A stretch of 64,000 bases of DNA from Apostichopus japonicus (Eukaryota > Echinodermata > Holothuroidea > Aspidochirotida > Stichopodidae): assembly GCF_037975245.1 (NCBI RefSeq), contig NC_092566.1, positions 6,850,001-6,914,000 of the forward strand. The letters are read 5' to 3'. Of this stretch, positions 25,156 to 38,062 are shown piece after piece. Every line of letters starts with the position of its first letter. Position 1 is the stretch's first letter. Position numbers and translations under genes: made by a program. The notes below the pieces were generated by a model. The model saw only the letters and a list, made by a program, of their open reading frames with translations. It was not told the origin of the DNA and searched no databases.

Positions 25156-25987
25156 GCAAATGCACTTCAAGACATTTATTTAGGTTTTCGGGTTTCTCGA
25201 AATGGAAAACTATAGAGTCACACTTACTGACCTTCAAAATTGCAAAGTCGGCATTGACTATAGCGCGGATCGCAAAGTCGTTAATTACGGTTACGATTTT
25301 TCTTTGTCCAACACGGCAGCATACAGAAACGTTGCACTCCTCACTCAAAGCCGAAGCCAAAGTGAATTAATCAGGTCACACATCATCCGTATAGTCTATG
25401 CTTGCTAAGTTCTGCAATACCGCTCTCATTCCCTCTCGAGGAAAACATTTCATACCGTATAGTTTTGATATAATGTGGCTCTTCTTGATTTGTGCTTGAA
25501 ACCGATTACATTTGGAACGTTTGCATGGTTACTGTCAACGTGATCTGTATATAAGTAAATGCATAACGGAAACCGTCTGGGAAATTTTAAAGAATGGAAA
25601 CTAGAGTAAAGAAATTAATGGCTAGAACGGGATTCAGAACCAGTGGCCTCTTGACAAACAAACTCATAAAAAACTATAATATATAGTGTTGAAGTGAAGT
25701 GAAGGCTTGCACAATACTTTCGTTTGTTAGAGATGAAGTCTGTATGAAGAACGAGTTGCTCAGGAGGGAGAAGACCCGCCCTCTTTGATGTAGATATACC
25801 ATAGTCCAGTCTCATGAAAACTTTGACAAAACTGGCGACGTCCTTAGCTGCAGTGCAGGGGTGATCAGATCTTCTTCTGTTCCCCCTGCCCCCCCCCCCG
25901 CCTACTGCCCCGTTCAATCACTCCTCGCGTCATCAGTTTTCGCATGTATGGAGAAGCAATGCCTCACTGAAGGGTTGAAGACCGGAC

Positions 25988-26204
25988 GTATGAAAAGCCA
26001 TTTTAACATTTATTCGGGAATTTTAGATATCTTAAATTGTTTCTTATTTCAGATATCTAAAATTCTATTTCAGATATCTCGAGTTAAATTTAAGATATCT
26101 CGAACTTAATTTAAGATATCTGAAATAGAATTTTAGATATCTGAAATAAGAAACAATTTAAGATATCTAAAATTCCCGAATAAATGTTAAAATGGCTTTC
26201 ATAC
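25988..26204. mobile_element. 217-bp GATATC palindromic element, unit 3
   Basis: Identical in layout to the other copies, with GGAC on both sides. Confidence 0.8.
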
Positions 26205-27675
26205 GGACGGCGATCCTCACTTGGATCAGCCGGCATGTCGAAGCGGCTGACCAGGTTATGGCCGCTAATACACGGAAACAGCTATACTTGGAGCCACAGG
26301 TGAAAAGTGAGTGTCAGGTGGAGACCAAAGCTGCATAAATACTCCAAGAACTAAAGAGCACGATGAGTTCTCCAGTCAGAGGTGCCTACCCCTCCATTAC
26401 AGCCAAGTACATACCCTATATGTATGTTGCACTATTAGATTGTAAAGTTTGCTTGGTATTGGGGTGTGGGTGGGGTGTGGTGGGTATTGGCAGTTTGACA
26501 TGCATGGAATAAGACCTTCCATTCTTGCATGAACATCGTCAGACTACCTGTTATTTAGATTTTATCTTTCTGCATATGAAAAGATTTTTATCCAAAAATG
26601 TGAAGTGCAATATAATGAATTAGCTAACACATTTAATGTTATACACTCAGCTAACACTTTGAGTTATTACGAAAGGGTTTTTTCTTCATAAATTCGACAT
26701 TGAAGCAATGAATAGGTAGAGCAATACTTAATTCATATATAATATTAATTAATATATCATAAAAAAAATACAAACAAAATATGCTCAAGGGGGGGGGTCG
26801 CCCCCTTAGCCCCCCCCCCTCTAGGCTACGCGCCTGGGGAGGGGGACACTTTGAAGTCGCCTGTGAGGAACTGTTCCTAAGAATAACAAGGATTGTAATC
26901 GAATATCAACAGAAAGGTGAGAATCCGAGTGAAGAGGGTAAAGTAAACTACTCCAATATGACCATTCACATGTGGTTTCTGTTTTAAGTACTGGACAATG
27001 TTTATATGTCTTTTACTCTAAAAACGATACCCATAAAAAGATTTCCGTAGTGTGCAATACATCAACAAGATGGAAAAAACACTAAACCTTTAAGAAATAA
27101 TAACTTCAATGGCTATGCCATTATCTAAACAAATTGGGGACAATGATTCGTTTATATATAAATTTAATAAAGTAAGTGTATATCAGGAAAAATTGATTGA
27201 TATTTCCATCTTTCTCGTATTGTTTTCGAAGGGGGAGGGGGTTCAAGAAACTTGGACTGGGGTTTCTACCCTTATCCCTCCTACGCTGGTGGCCACCGTG
27301 ACAGTGGGTTTTGAACACAAGATCCCTGGTATAAAGGTCTAAATAGAGGTGCACTATACTTCCGCAATAGTATTACATAGAGACACGAACACGAATTTGT
27401 ATTAATTGTTTGCATGATTATAATTTTTATTATCCAGAATGTAAAATTAATCATATGTTATATTACTTGATTGAATTCTGAACAATTGAAGAAAGGAGTG
27501 TTAAAAAAGGAAAACAAAAAACCTCGTATAAAAAGTAGCCTACATACAGAGTTGATATCTATTTTCTATACCTCGGAAACGTACTATGTATAGAAATGGT
27601 GTAGATTTCTTTTGAAGAACGCCCTCATCCCTGTCGAAGTTTGGTATTCGATACAAAATATGTTATATATTTACG

Positions 27676-27718
<43 letters not shown>

Positions 27719-27928
27719 CGAGTAAACGGGAATGAAAAGTTTGTACTAACGGCCTGATCAAAGACGGGGATTACAAATTTAATACTTATAACGAAAGATG
27801 TCTGACTATCTACTTACAAACAGGACTTTTAAGAAAGTAACATTTCATTTTCTGCACCAATTTTTTTTTTTAATTATAGAAAACTTCTTATTTGACCACA
27901 AACAAAACAACTACTTAATCTTAAATCT

Positions 27929-28048
27929 TCAGTAGGACCCATAATTTTCCAACATAAAACTGTCTTCATTCAGTTGAAGGTTCAACTCGTTAATTAACGT
28001 GTGCATCAGGTCCTTTAAAGATGGTTTGTCGTCTTCTGTTGGTTGAGC
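27929..28048 (-). CDS. Putative terminal coding exon, unit 3
   Basis: Same length and frame; one residue differs (NLKLNE becomes NLQLNE) and the acceptor is CAATATAG instead of CAATGTAG. Confidence 0.48.
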   Translation of the reverse strand, partial: AQPTEDDKPSLKDLMHTLINELNLQLNEDSFMLENYGSY

Positions 28049-29802
28049 CTATATTGAAATCAAAAAGAAGAGAAAGAAAAAGAGAAGGTAAGGCAAAATA
28101 TGAAAGTAAAAATATATATAATAATATAAAATTCCCCGCTCCCGTTGTTTGACATGTATGTTACTTATACGGTGGCCTTTCAATCAACACTGATGTTGTG
28201 CAACTACAAGATTATATCATAACAACCCCATGATGAGAAAGCAAATGGCTGTGGCGTCCCGGGTACAATTTTTTGTTGTTGACGATTTCATTTTCTGTAT
28301 ATAGAATACATAATTTATTCATTCCATATTTCCCCGGGATATGTGGCTGTAGCTCCCCTCCCCCTCCCCCCGTCTCATCAAGCCTGGAGACATATCATTT
28401 AAGTGTCCATAAAGAAATATCTTCCATTTTAAAATTGCAGTTATATCAGCAAACAGTCCACAAGCTTCCTCAAATGAAAGTTTACAATATGCTCTGTTTT
28501 GATCCAGGTGTCGCTTGACACAAAGTACACCCCTAAGTTTACACCACTTAAGTTACACCTATTAGTTTACACCCCTTAGTACACCCGTCAGTTTAGATAA
28601 ACAATAAAAGAACTAATAAGTCGTCTATCTATAAAGAGGTTCCTATAGAAAGATTGAGGTGGATTCGGAAGGATCTGTAAGTGAAACACTAATTGAGAAA
28701 AAAAAAACGTGAATGTTTTAAGAATCCCAACAAACTTTCACGTCGAGGCTTAATTTTAAAGCAAACATTTTAAGGCGCGAAAGTTTGGGTTATGTATTTT
28801 GACAGTAAGTATAGAGCTTAAATAAGTCAGAACTTTGTTTTTTCGCAAATGTCAGAAACTGGGCCAATTTTCCACCAAAAGTTAGCCCAAGGAAAGTGTC
28901 AACGTTTGGTGCTAGTAATCAATTCTTTACTTTTACATATATATGAGACAATCTTTCGATAACACCGAGTACTAAATCTTGTTATTGTCTTGTGAACGAC
29001 GATCGTTCTAAACGCTAACGATTTGCTGCAGTCTATTCCAATTGTCCCCTTGTCTTACATAACTTTGCTTATACTGGCAAAGTATTCATAATATATCAGT
29101 CACTTTACTTTCACTAATGTGGTTTTCTCTCTGCCATTTCTGCAATTTGGAGGATCGGTGATTATATGACGTCATTTTTAACTTGTAGTTTCTTAAATAT
29201 AAGAAGTTGCTTTCGTTCTAGTTGAAATGAGTGTAAAACTATAGAAAAGAATGACTCAACGTGTATAAATCACGCATAGGCCATAAAACCATGTGCTTTT
29301 CTCTTCCTCGCCATGTGAATCGTGCTTTCACCACAGCATCCATCCGTGGCTATCCGTGTAACTGACGCGATTTCAATATGATTTTATTTTCATCATATTG
29401 AATGATAGTTTTAAGTAAAACGCGTGCACAAAGTCCTTAAGGGATTTTATGGTGGGGGGGGGGGGGGAGTGAGGGGGGATTTTACATAGGTTAGAAACGG
29501 AATACGTGTTTTTAGACTTTTGGGATTAATCTGTTGACCATATTAATGCCCTGGCTGATAATTCTGAAGGGGTCAAAGGAAAGTCAAGAAATATCCGGGT
29601 AAGATAGATACCTGTGTTCATACTCATGTGCGTCGTCGGAGCAAATGAGTTTGAGTCTAAGGCTCTGATGACTGTAAAGAATAGAAACTTGCACACTGAA
29701 GCAGAAATTCGCTTCATTAAAAAACGACTAACCTTTGAGGGGATTCGTTCCAAAATTCTAACTTTTCGTCAATTTACAACCTCATATATACTAAGTTATA
29801 TA

Positions 29803-29810
29803 TACTAAGT

Positions 29811-29873
<63 letters not shown>
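29803..29873. repeat. TA microsatellite beside the Penelope-like remnant, unit 3
   Basis: TA tract that truncates the remnant at its downstream side; shorter in unit 1 (6188-6222). Confidence 0.93.
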
Positions 29874-29875
<2 letters not shown>

Positions 29876-30217
29876 TTGTTTGCCCATTGCGACAATAGAA
29901 AAACCTGTTTCTGGCTTGATGACAATATCATTGCGCTTCCGGAGTTCTTTGATAGCCTGTCTCTCAGTTATGCTGAGATTGTCGAGGAAGTCAGGGGCAT
30001 AGGTATGTGTGTTTTTACATCAGATGGGAAAATATTCCTCTTCAATTGCGGAATTATATGATTCAAGAGGCGCACAATGGCCCTTGGTCGGATTCCACGA
30101 GCTTTTTGGACCCAATGAAAATGAATGAAGAACACATTTACGACTACTGTGGGTCAAACTTACGATTAAAGGTTCTTCAGGAGCCCTTTCTTCTAAGCGG
30201 TTGAATCTCGACCGCAC
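29876..30217 (-). pseudogene. Penelope-like reverse transcriptase remnant, unit 3
   Basis: Same region as 6225-6580: LTHSSRKCVLHSFSLGPKSS, then in a shifted frame LSITERQAIKELRKRNDIVI and KPETGFSIVAMG. The usual KPADKG has become KPETG. Unit 2 lacks this block entirely. Confidence 0.58.
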
Positions 30218-31869
30218 ATATCTTGGAAACTACAAATAATAGAGATATAGAGTTAATGTTCATTCAAATGGAGAGGACAAACGAGTATACCTTATTTGCA
30301 ATACAGACTGAATCGCTCAAATCAACTGATCAGAGTGATCAGATCCTTGAGCTGAATTGGGGTGGAAAATTGGCCCAGTTTCTACATTTGTGGAAAACAG
30401 TTCTGATTAATTAACGTTTTCTCAATTAGTGTTCCACTTACAGAGCCCCTTCCCGAAATCAGCCTCAGTCTTTCTACAGGACCTTCTCTAGAGTGACAAA
30501 AGTATATAGTTCTTTGATTTCTTTTCTAAACTTAGGGGTGTATACTTTGTGTCAAACGACACCTGCATGGAACCAAGCAGAGCATATAATTGGAAACTTT
30601 CAACTGAAACAGCGTGTTGAATATTTGCTGCTTAATTGCGATTTTAAAATGGAAGATATTTCTTTAGTGACTTTTTAAAGATATGATCAGTGTATCAATG
30701 TATTCCCACTAGGCACACATATCTTGGACACTAGAATTTAATAGAGCTATAGATAATCAGCATTCCAAATTTTGAGGGGGTAGGAGTATTCTAATGGGAG
30801 TATACGGGCTTACTTCCCATATCAACTAATCAGGGCGGGCACGGAATTGATCTGGGGGTAGGGGGGGGGGGTCAAAGTGAGCTTTTGTATCCAATTTTAT
30901 GCGGGCCGCAACATTTAAGGATGTATACACTCTCGAAAAGATGAGAATAAATGGAAATATTGTAATATATTGGAAACGAATGTTCAGAAAGCCCCACAGA
31001 CGGGCATTGTCCATCTGCCAAGTTGAAATATCCTATCACAATGCAGTAGAACCAATATTTACGAAAACTTAAAATATACATAAATAATACTCATTTTCCC
31101 CTTCTTAAATTCTCTAATTGAGCCAAATTCATCGCTTCCCATTGAGTATATTGTAAGTGCTAAGAAGAGATATTTATTACAGTAAGGTATACACTTTATG
31201 CGGCCCCATAAAAAAAGAGTTTTGAAACCTAACAAGCCGCAAAAAATATATAGGCCCGCGGGTGACACTTTTGTCCACCTGTATACTCTACAGTGGCATA
31301 CTCCTGGCATATTAGAGCCTATATCAATCCGCCCGGATGTTCTCCTATCTCAGGAAAAGTGCCAAAAATGCAACAGGAGAGCATTTTTTTTGGGGGGGGG
31401 GTGATTAATTGAGGCGATTTTAGACCCCTTTAGGTCTCCCATGGAGCAGCGTACGAAAATTGTTATACTATACCGAGTGAAAAGGTTTGTTTCAAGTGAC
31501 GAAAAATGTAGGCCCTGACAGCAAAAAAAAAATTCACCGTCATGATATGGGAAATTGTTGGTGCCATGAAAGGCCAACTTGTCAGCTATCCATGGATGGG
31601 TAGCGTTTAGCTAGTGAGAACTTCTATCAAGACTTAGAGACCACATTACTTTTGTGATTTAATGTGTAAGTCAATGGGGCTTTCAATGAGCGTATGCTAT
31701 ACCCTATCCGATATAGGTCATCAACACATATGCACACTTAAAATTCGAATGATTATGAAGAAAAAAAGAGAGATGAGACCACTGTCGGTCAAACGTACTG
31801 CCGATGATCGGTCTTGAGTGGTCCATCCTGTCGCCCGTTTGTCTTCTCTCCACTGTCTTTTGCCAATAC

Positions 31870-31893
31870 CTATATAAGCTGTTTTATGTTTAC
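31870..31893 (-). other. Variable 24-bp block, unit 3
   Basis: Same boundaries, one codon shorter: the same frame reads KHKTAYI. Confidence 0.55.
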
Positions 31894-32290
31894 CTAAAGA
31901 AAAAGAGAGAGGATACAATAGGTTATATACCTGAAACAAAGTATTCTATGAGATGCCGTCTGTTGTCCGAAAATGACCTTTCAACGCCTCCGTTTTCAAA
32001 AGAGGTCTAACACTTATTTTGGGTACCGTACTCCACATAGTATAACAAGTTCGAACGTCAAAAGAGAATTGCTTCTTGACTTGCCATGTTTAAAATGTTC
32101 TAGACAGACTTTGACATATGTTGACCCCAAATGACATTGACCTTCGACCTTTTTAGTTACGTTGTTTTTACTAGTCAAGAACATCACACAAACAATCCCC
32201 ACACACATGCCAGCACTTTCGTACCGGCAACTTACCCGGAAACGACCAAAACAAGTATCATAAACAAACATCAGCTCACTTTTTATTTTA

Positions 32291-32322
<32 letters not shown>

Positions 32323-33403
32323 TATAATCACTGCTTTTGAAACCAAATTACAACCCAAGTGACCGTGAGTGATTATCGCCTCTTTGTTCTAGGACACGAT
32401 TCATTAATAAATATGTAAATATAAATTAATTAATATGATGGTGGGCATATCATGACTTTCTTCTGACTGACATTTGTTTATGCAAAAAAACGGTTTGGAG
32501 TAATATCAACTACGTGTCTCCGTAGTTGGTAATAGTTTCAAGTCTAAATACGTGTTTGCTGATGAATTTCGGAAAACAAACTTCTGAAGCAGATGAAATG
32601 TTTCTTATTCAAATTCACTCTGACCAGGTGGGTTTAATGGAGAAAAGCTGTCGCAACCGGAAGAAAGATACTTATTTTTCTTTTGCCCTTATGGCGCAAA
32701 CGATTTACCGTAAAATCACCGCGACCGCCCATATCAACATGTTCATTACACAAATGTAACAAATATAAACTAGTATCGTCCACTTTTTTGAACCAATTTC
32801 ACGGAGGAAACGTCTGAAAAAAACCTGTTGATGCCTTGTAATGGAAGGAAATGACACAATTACGCAAGCTACATCGGTAAGACCGAAAGAAAGATACTAT
32901 TCAAGATAATGGACCTAACACAGGCAAGCCACGAAAGTGAAAGTAATTCCTAGGCTAGGCACAACGGTCGTAAACAAAACAGAGAGATTTGATTGGCGCA
33001 TGATCTGTTGGGCGGGGCTGGCAAATTTTGATTGAAGTTTGTAGAATCTACGGACCTGTTAAAAAATCAGGCGAATTTTATTCAGCTAAAAATGTTTAAC
33101 GACAGATATCTCAATAAAAAATAATGAACATTAATGTGAAAATTGATTAGAACTGTGTCATTTTCACTGAGCTTTTACGGCAGTAAGTTGGAAAGGTCGA
33201 AGTTAAAATTTGGCAAACACACTTTGAGACTTTATAACTTTGTGCTGCATTTTAGCAAGAACTAGAGTGCCCCATTGACCCGGTCCTCGTGTGATTTGAC
33301 GCGAAGTGTTCCAACTTTTCAGGCTAGTTTCGATACTATAGGTGTAGGCTATGTAACGTTTTTCTATATGCCATCTATGGGACTACCGATTCACACAGAG
33401 ATT

Positions 33404-33675
33404 ACAGTAACTATACCGTACATCTTAAAGTTTTGCGGTACCACAGTAAGAACTGGATCGTGCTGATAAATATGATAAATCGGTAGCATGTGCTATTAGG
33501 TTTACAGTAATAACTGAGGATATGCGTAATCCCAACAAATGCATGCATCAACCTGGATTTGTTGGGTTTACACGTATATCCTCAGTTCTAATCCTAATAG
33601 CACACGCTACCGATTTATAGCACGATCCAGTTTTTTTCTTTGGTACAAAACTTTAAGATGTACAATAGGTACTGT
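33404..33675. repeat. Foldback sequence at the end of unit 3
   Basis: Same arrangement as in units 1 and 2: foldback, long TA tract, next unit. Confidence 0.7.
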
Positions 33676-33684
33676 GTTCTGTGT

Positions 33685-33707
33685 ATATATATATATATAT
33701 ATATATA

Positions 33708-33773
<66 letters not shown>
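33685..33773. repeat. TA microsatellite at the unit 3/4 junction
   Basis: Long TA tract with one AAATAT interruption. Confidence 0.95.
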
Positions 33774-33779
<6 letters not shown>

Positions 33780-34387
33780 CATAGATCCTCCCCTGGCCCA
33801 GTAGATCCTTAAATGATCCTTAAATATTGTCATTGTTTTAGTGCTGCAAATTGTAACCAACTTACGATAAGAAAAAGGTGAAATTTCAATACATGAAATG
33901 AAAGCGTATATATAGTTGCAGTTTATTGATATTGAATATCGTAAAAGATACAAACTTACGTTTGGTGCAATCGGTTACGACGACCAATAACAAGATAGCG
34001 AACACGTACAACTTCATCGTGATCTGCTTCAAAATGAAATCTTTTTCGGTTGTGCAATTGACGCTAGTCCTTCTCAGATCTGAATTGGAATATTTTCTCT
34101 CAGTATATATATATATATATATCGTGATACATCTTATTATATAAGGTGCGTCGTGACTCTCGATAGATAATACCGTGCTTACGTCACTGTTAACAGGAAG
34201 ACACCAACACCTGAAGGTGATATCGGCACGAGAAATAGTTTCTTTAGATTATATTAAACGAATCATAACAGCTGAAAAGTTGTGCTCACCTATTTTTTTC
34301 CGCATGATATAAATGTTGTAACAAGTAACGTTAGCGGTGCAGGAAGGAGGGCCAGTGGATGATAACTCCAGTGGATGATAACGTGGA

Positions 34388-34730
34388 GTGTTAGCTCAGT
34401 GGTTCACGCCGGTGCCTTTCAATCATAAGGTTCCCGGTTCGAGTTCCTCCCAAGATTGATGTATGTCGCCCAGTTACGTCCTGTAAATGGCATACATCCC
34501 CACGTTACCTTTTTCTTTCCATTTTCGTTTCCCCCTGTTGTTCCCTACATGTATGTCGTCCAGTTACAAAGTTGTTGACAATTGAAAATTCATAATCATG
34601 GATGTTAAATATGAATCTAAGAGACTGACTTCGGTCAGCTTGGGGCTTCGATAAGCCGATGAGGCTTCTTCGCGAGTCCCTGCTTACAGGAGGATCTAAA
34701 ATACATACATACAAATACATACATACGACT
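34388..34730 (+). mobile_element. tRNA-derived SINE, array unit 4, with 90-bp internal insertion
   Basis: The A and B boxes are present. Between head and body sits an extra module (GGCATACATCCCC then a pyrimidine-rich run), and the short word ATGTATGTCG(C/T)CCAGTTAC appears on both sides. The same module precedes the SINE at 47014, so it belongs to a related SINE subfamily or a dimer. Confidence 0.8.
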
Positions 34731-35890
34731 CAGCTTTACAGCACAGCGTTGATCACGACTGCAACAAAGTTTGTATCGTCTGAGATTTCAGCTGCCAAAA
34801 AGGAATTCCCCATTCTATACTCATACAACTATCCTCCGCCACTCTTCTGTTGATAACAATGTGGTACTCACATTGAAGAGAGAAAATATCCACGCTGCTG
34901 GTTACCCCCCTCCCCTCCCCCTCCCCCTCCCCCATCTCAATATCTTGCCTCTTTAAACTTGAGATATGGTTGCTTGAGTGCAACATATTTTAACTGGCTA
35001 AACCTTTATCTACTCCAGGAAGTGGGATTACAGTATAGGGAACTGTGATGTCATCTGGGCAAATGCACTTCAAGACCTTTATTTAGGCTTTTTGGTTTCT
35101 CGAAATGGAAAACTATGGAGTCACTCTTATACTGACCTTCAAAATTGCAAAAAGTCGGCAATGACTATAGCGCGGATCGCAAAGTTCGTAAATTACGATT
35201 ACGATTTTTCTTTCTCCAACACGGCAGCATACAGAAACGTTGCACTCCTCACTCAAAGCCGAAGCCAAAGTGAATTAATCAGGTCACACATCATCCGTAT
35301 AGTCTATGCTTGCTAAGTTTTGCAATACCGCTCTCAATTCCTTTCGGGGGAAACATTTCATACTGTATAGTTTTGATATAATGTGGCTCTTCTTGATTTG
35401 TGCTTGAAACCGATTACATTTGGAAGGTTTGCAGTAAACTGTCAAAGTGATCTGTATATAAGTAAATGGAACTTTTAGAGAATAGAAACTAGAGCAAAGA
35501 AATTAATGGCTAGATTAACGGGATTCAGAACCAGTGGCCTCTTGACAAACAAACTCATAAAAAACTATAATATATAGTGTTGAAGTGAAATGAAGTGAAG
35601 GCTTGCACAATACTCTCGCTTGTTAGAGATGAAGTCTGTATGAAGAACGAGTTGCTCAGGAGGGAGAAGACCCGCCCTCTTTGATGTAGATATACCATAG
35701 TCCAGTCTCATGAAAACTTTGACAAACTGGCGACGTCCTTAGCTGCAGTGCAGGGGTGATCAGATCTTCTTCTGTTCCCCCCGCCCCACCCCCCCCCCCC
35801 CGCCTACTGCCCCGTTCAATCACTCCTCGCGTCATCAGTTTTCGCATGTATGGAGAAGCAAATGCCTCACTGAAGGGTTGAAGACCGGAC

Positions 35891-36107
35891 GTATGAAAAG
35901 CCATTTTAACATTTATTCGGGAATTTTAGATATCTTAAATTGTTTCTTATTTCAGATATCTAAAATTCTATTTCAGATATCTCGAGTTAAATTTAAGATA
36001 TCTCGAACTTAATTTAAGATATCTGAAATAAAATTTTAGATATCTGAAATAAGAAACAATTTAAGATATCTAAAATTCCCGATTAAATGTTAAAATGGCT
36101 TTCATAC
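35891..36107. mobile_element. 217-bp GATATC palindromic element, unit 4
   Basis: Same layout. The right flank has a one-base change that shifts the frame of the overlapping exon-like ORF. Confidence 0.8.
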
Positions 36108-36229
36108 GGACGGCGATCCTCACTTGGATCAGCAGGCCTGTTGGAAGCGGCTGACCAGGTTATGGCCGCTAATACACGGAAACAGCTATACTTGGAGCTA
36201 TGAAACGCGAAAAGGACCACAACATATGA

Positions 36230-36440
36230 TGATGTTTATGATGATCTAATTTTATACGTTCATGTACTAAAAACTTACGATCATGTACTAAACATATACG
36301 ATGATGTACTAAAAAACTAAGATGTACATCAAAACATATATAATGATGTACTAAAAAACTAAGATGTACATCAAAACATCCGATGATGTACTAAAAACGT
36401 AAGATGTACATCAAAACATATACGATCATGTACTGAAAAC
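36230..36440. repeat. Minisatellite just past the array end
   Basis: About four to five copies of a ~45-50-bp unit containing GATGATGTACTAAAAA, AAGATGTACATCAAAACAT and CATATACGAT. It directly follows the breakpoint of unit 4. Confidence 0.75.
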
Positions 36441-36639
36441 TTGTGATGATGATGAAAAAGCGGAAGTTACAAAAAAGTGGCGTATGAATATCCATTTTTG
36501 TCGTTTGAATACGCGTATGAATATTCATATATGGGGCGGTGCTTATATTGGATGAATACACGGGGTGGCTATTATTTTGCTCCTTGGTACGAAGGTTAGT
36601 CGCAACGTACGTAGTCATATACTTTCGTCGAAATAATAA

Positions 36640-37610
36640 TACATGTAATGTTAGGGATAGCCTAGATTAAGTATGTGTACAGGCCTGCCTTACTTAGCCT
36701 ACGCGGGATTTTTAAAATAAAACAATATACTACTAGTACTACTAGCTATAAGAAATGGATTCCCAAGATGCTACAGAAAAACGTTACATTTTTTGTTTAC
36801 ATGATTTAACGTTACTTCTCATTATCGATGAGAGAAACTGAGAACGAACCTCTGCCTCCACTATTATTACTACAGTATCTAGTTTAGCCTAGGCCAGTAG
36901 TAGGGCCTATACTAAGTCTGTAGTACTAGTATAGGGTACTTAGCCTACTATTTACTAGCACTACCAAGGCCAGTAAGGCTAAACGCTCTTACTTTTCTTA
37001 CTCTTTCTTCACAGTCATAGTCTTATCAAATTGCAACAAGTCTATGTTCTTGATACAGTGCTGACTAACGTTACAGTGCTGATTAACGCATATATAGATA
37101 CTTAACACTAGACTTTACAAGGCATGGGCTATGAATGATGGCAGTGATTTCGTATGCTGTGGCCTAAATCATGGGGCCTATGTTCAGGCGGTTCCCGTTA
37201 GTTTCCTGCCCTAAATAACGTTAGTTTCCTCCCCTAAAAACGTTTCTTACCTCCTAAATCATGGGGAGGAAATTATCATTTTTCCAGGGAGGAAGTTGAT
37301 GAAAGCATATTGGCTAGGCTATGTGGAAAGAATAAATTTAGTAGGCCTAGGTCCTAAGTGCAATAACTGTAGGAATTTCTTTTCCTTTCTACCTTTACTA
37401 CAAATATCTCTTCCCATACAGCCTAGCCAATTTGCCTCCCTTGAAAAGTGTTTCTTTCATTGAAATCGTTATTTTCTCTCCTAAATCTAAAATTACAGTT
37501 ACTTCAGTACCTAACTCTTTCTACATAGCCTAGCCAAATGTCTTCTTGCTTGAATTCCTCCCCTGAGAAACATTACTTTCCTCCCTGATAGTTTATTTTT
37601 GTGATTCTAC
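36640..37610. other. No confident gene
   Basis: Holds short imperfect repeats of TAGCCTAGGC/AGTAGGCCTA words and repeated sentences such as CTCCCCTAAAAACGTTT and CATAGCCTAGCCAA. It may be the intron or 5' flank of the ORF at 37611. Confidence 0.4.
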
Positions 37611-37893
37611 TTTCAGGTTTACAAGAAAAAAGTCTGCAGGCAGATGGACCTGTGTTCCTGTTATGGAAAAGAATAGTAACAAGCACATTCCGCAACTGAT
37701 GAAGGACATATTTAGACGGAGGCTTGATGATGTCAATTCTCAACTAGGTGTTGTTCTTGCCGAGGATGACCCAAGGCACATCTCTGGTACAATTCGCCCG
37801 AGCCAACCTCCATCAGCTTCTTTTATAGCATCTTGCAAGTCATCAGAGCAGGATGGGACCAAGCTCTACTTTGTAATGAGTCTAATCTATTAG
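37611..37893 (+). CDS. Exon-like ORF (unassigned)
   Basis: A pyrimidine-rich tract ending TTCTACTTTCAG precedes an ORF that enters in phase 1 and stays open for over 90 codons. It includes FTRKKSAGRWTCVPVMEKN, HIPQLMKDIFRRRLDDVN and LGVVLAEDDPRHISGTIRPS. The composition is protein-like. It ends at a stop (37891-37893) or possibly at a weak donor (TTT|GTAATG). No family recognised. Its 3' part is duplicated downstream at 37971. Confidence 0.4.
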
Positions 37894-38062
37894 TCTTCCT
37901 TGCATCAGCAAGTGATATCATTTTTTTTTTTGGTGGGGGGGGGGGGGGGGAATGGAAATGTTGCACAGCTTGTTGCAAGCCATCAGAGCAGGATGGGGCC
38001 TAGTTCTACTTTGTAATAAGTCAAATCTATAAATCTTCCTCGCTTCAGCAAGTAACATTATT
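37831..38062. repeat. Tandem duplication, ~95 bp, offset 140 bp
   Basis: 37831-37925 (TTGCAAGTCATCAGAGCAGG...) recurs at 37971-38062 with about 10 differences, separated by a G-run; the second copy is followed by another G-run. Confidence 0.8.

Larger units (their letters stand above)
21753..33924. repeat. Tandem array unit 3
   Basis: Third copy. It lacks the 408-bp MITE (intact target near 29000) and keeps the 1.6-kb block missing from unit 2. It carries three extra insertions: a 1.79-kb hAT-like element at 22374, a ~340-bp sequence at 24416 and a 298-bp hAT MITE at 24858. Confidence 0.93.
33925..36200. repeat. Tandem array unit 4, truncated
   Basis: The fourth copy matches the first ~2.2 kb of the unit and stops abruptly after GCTATACTTGGAGC near 36200, where unrelated sequence begins. 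It contains the SINE and the 217-bp palindrome. Confidence 0.9.

Noticed and set aside
36230-36440. Possible CRISPR-like array
   Set aside because: The repeats are imperfect, contiguous and lack unique spacers; it is a eukaryotic minisatellite.
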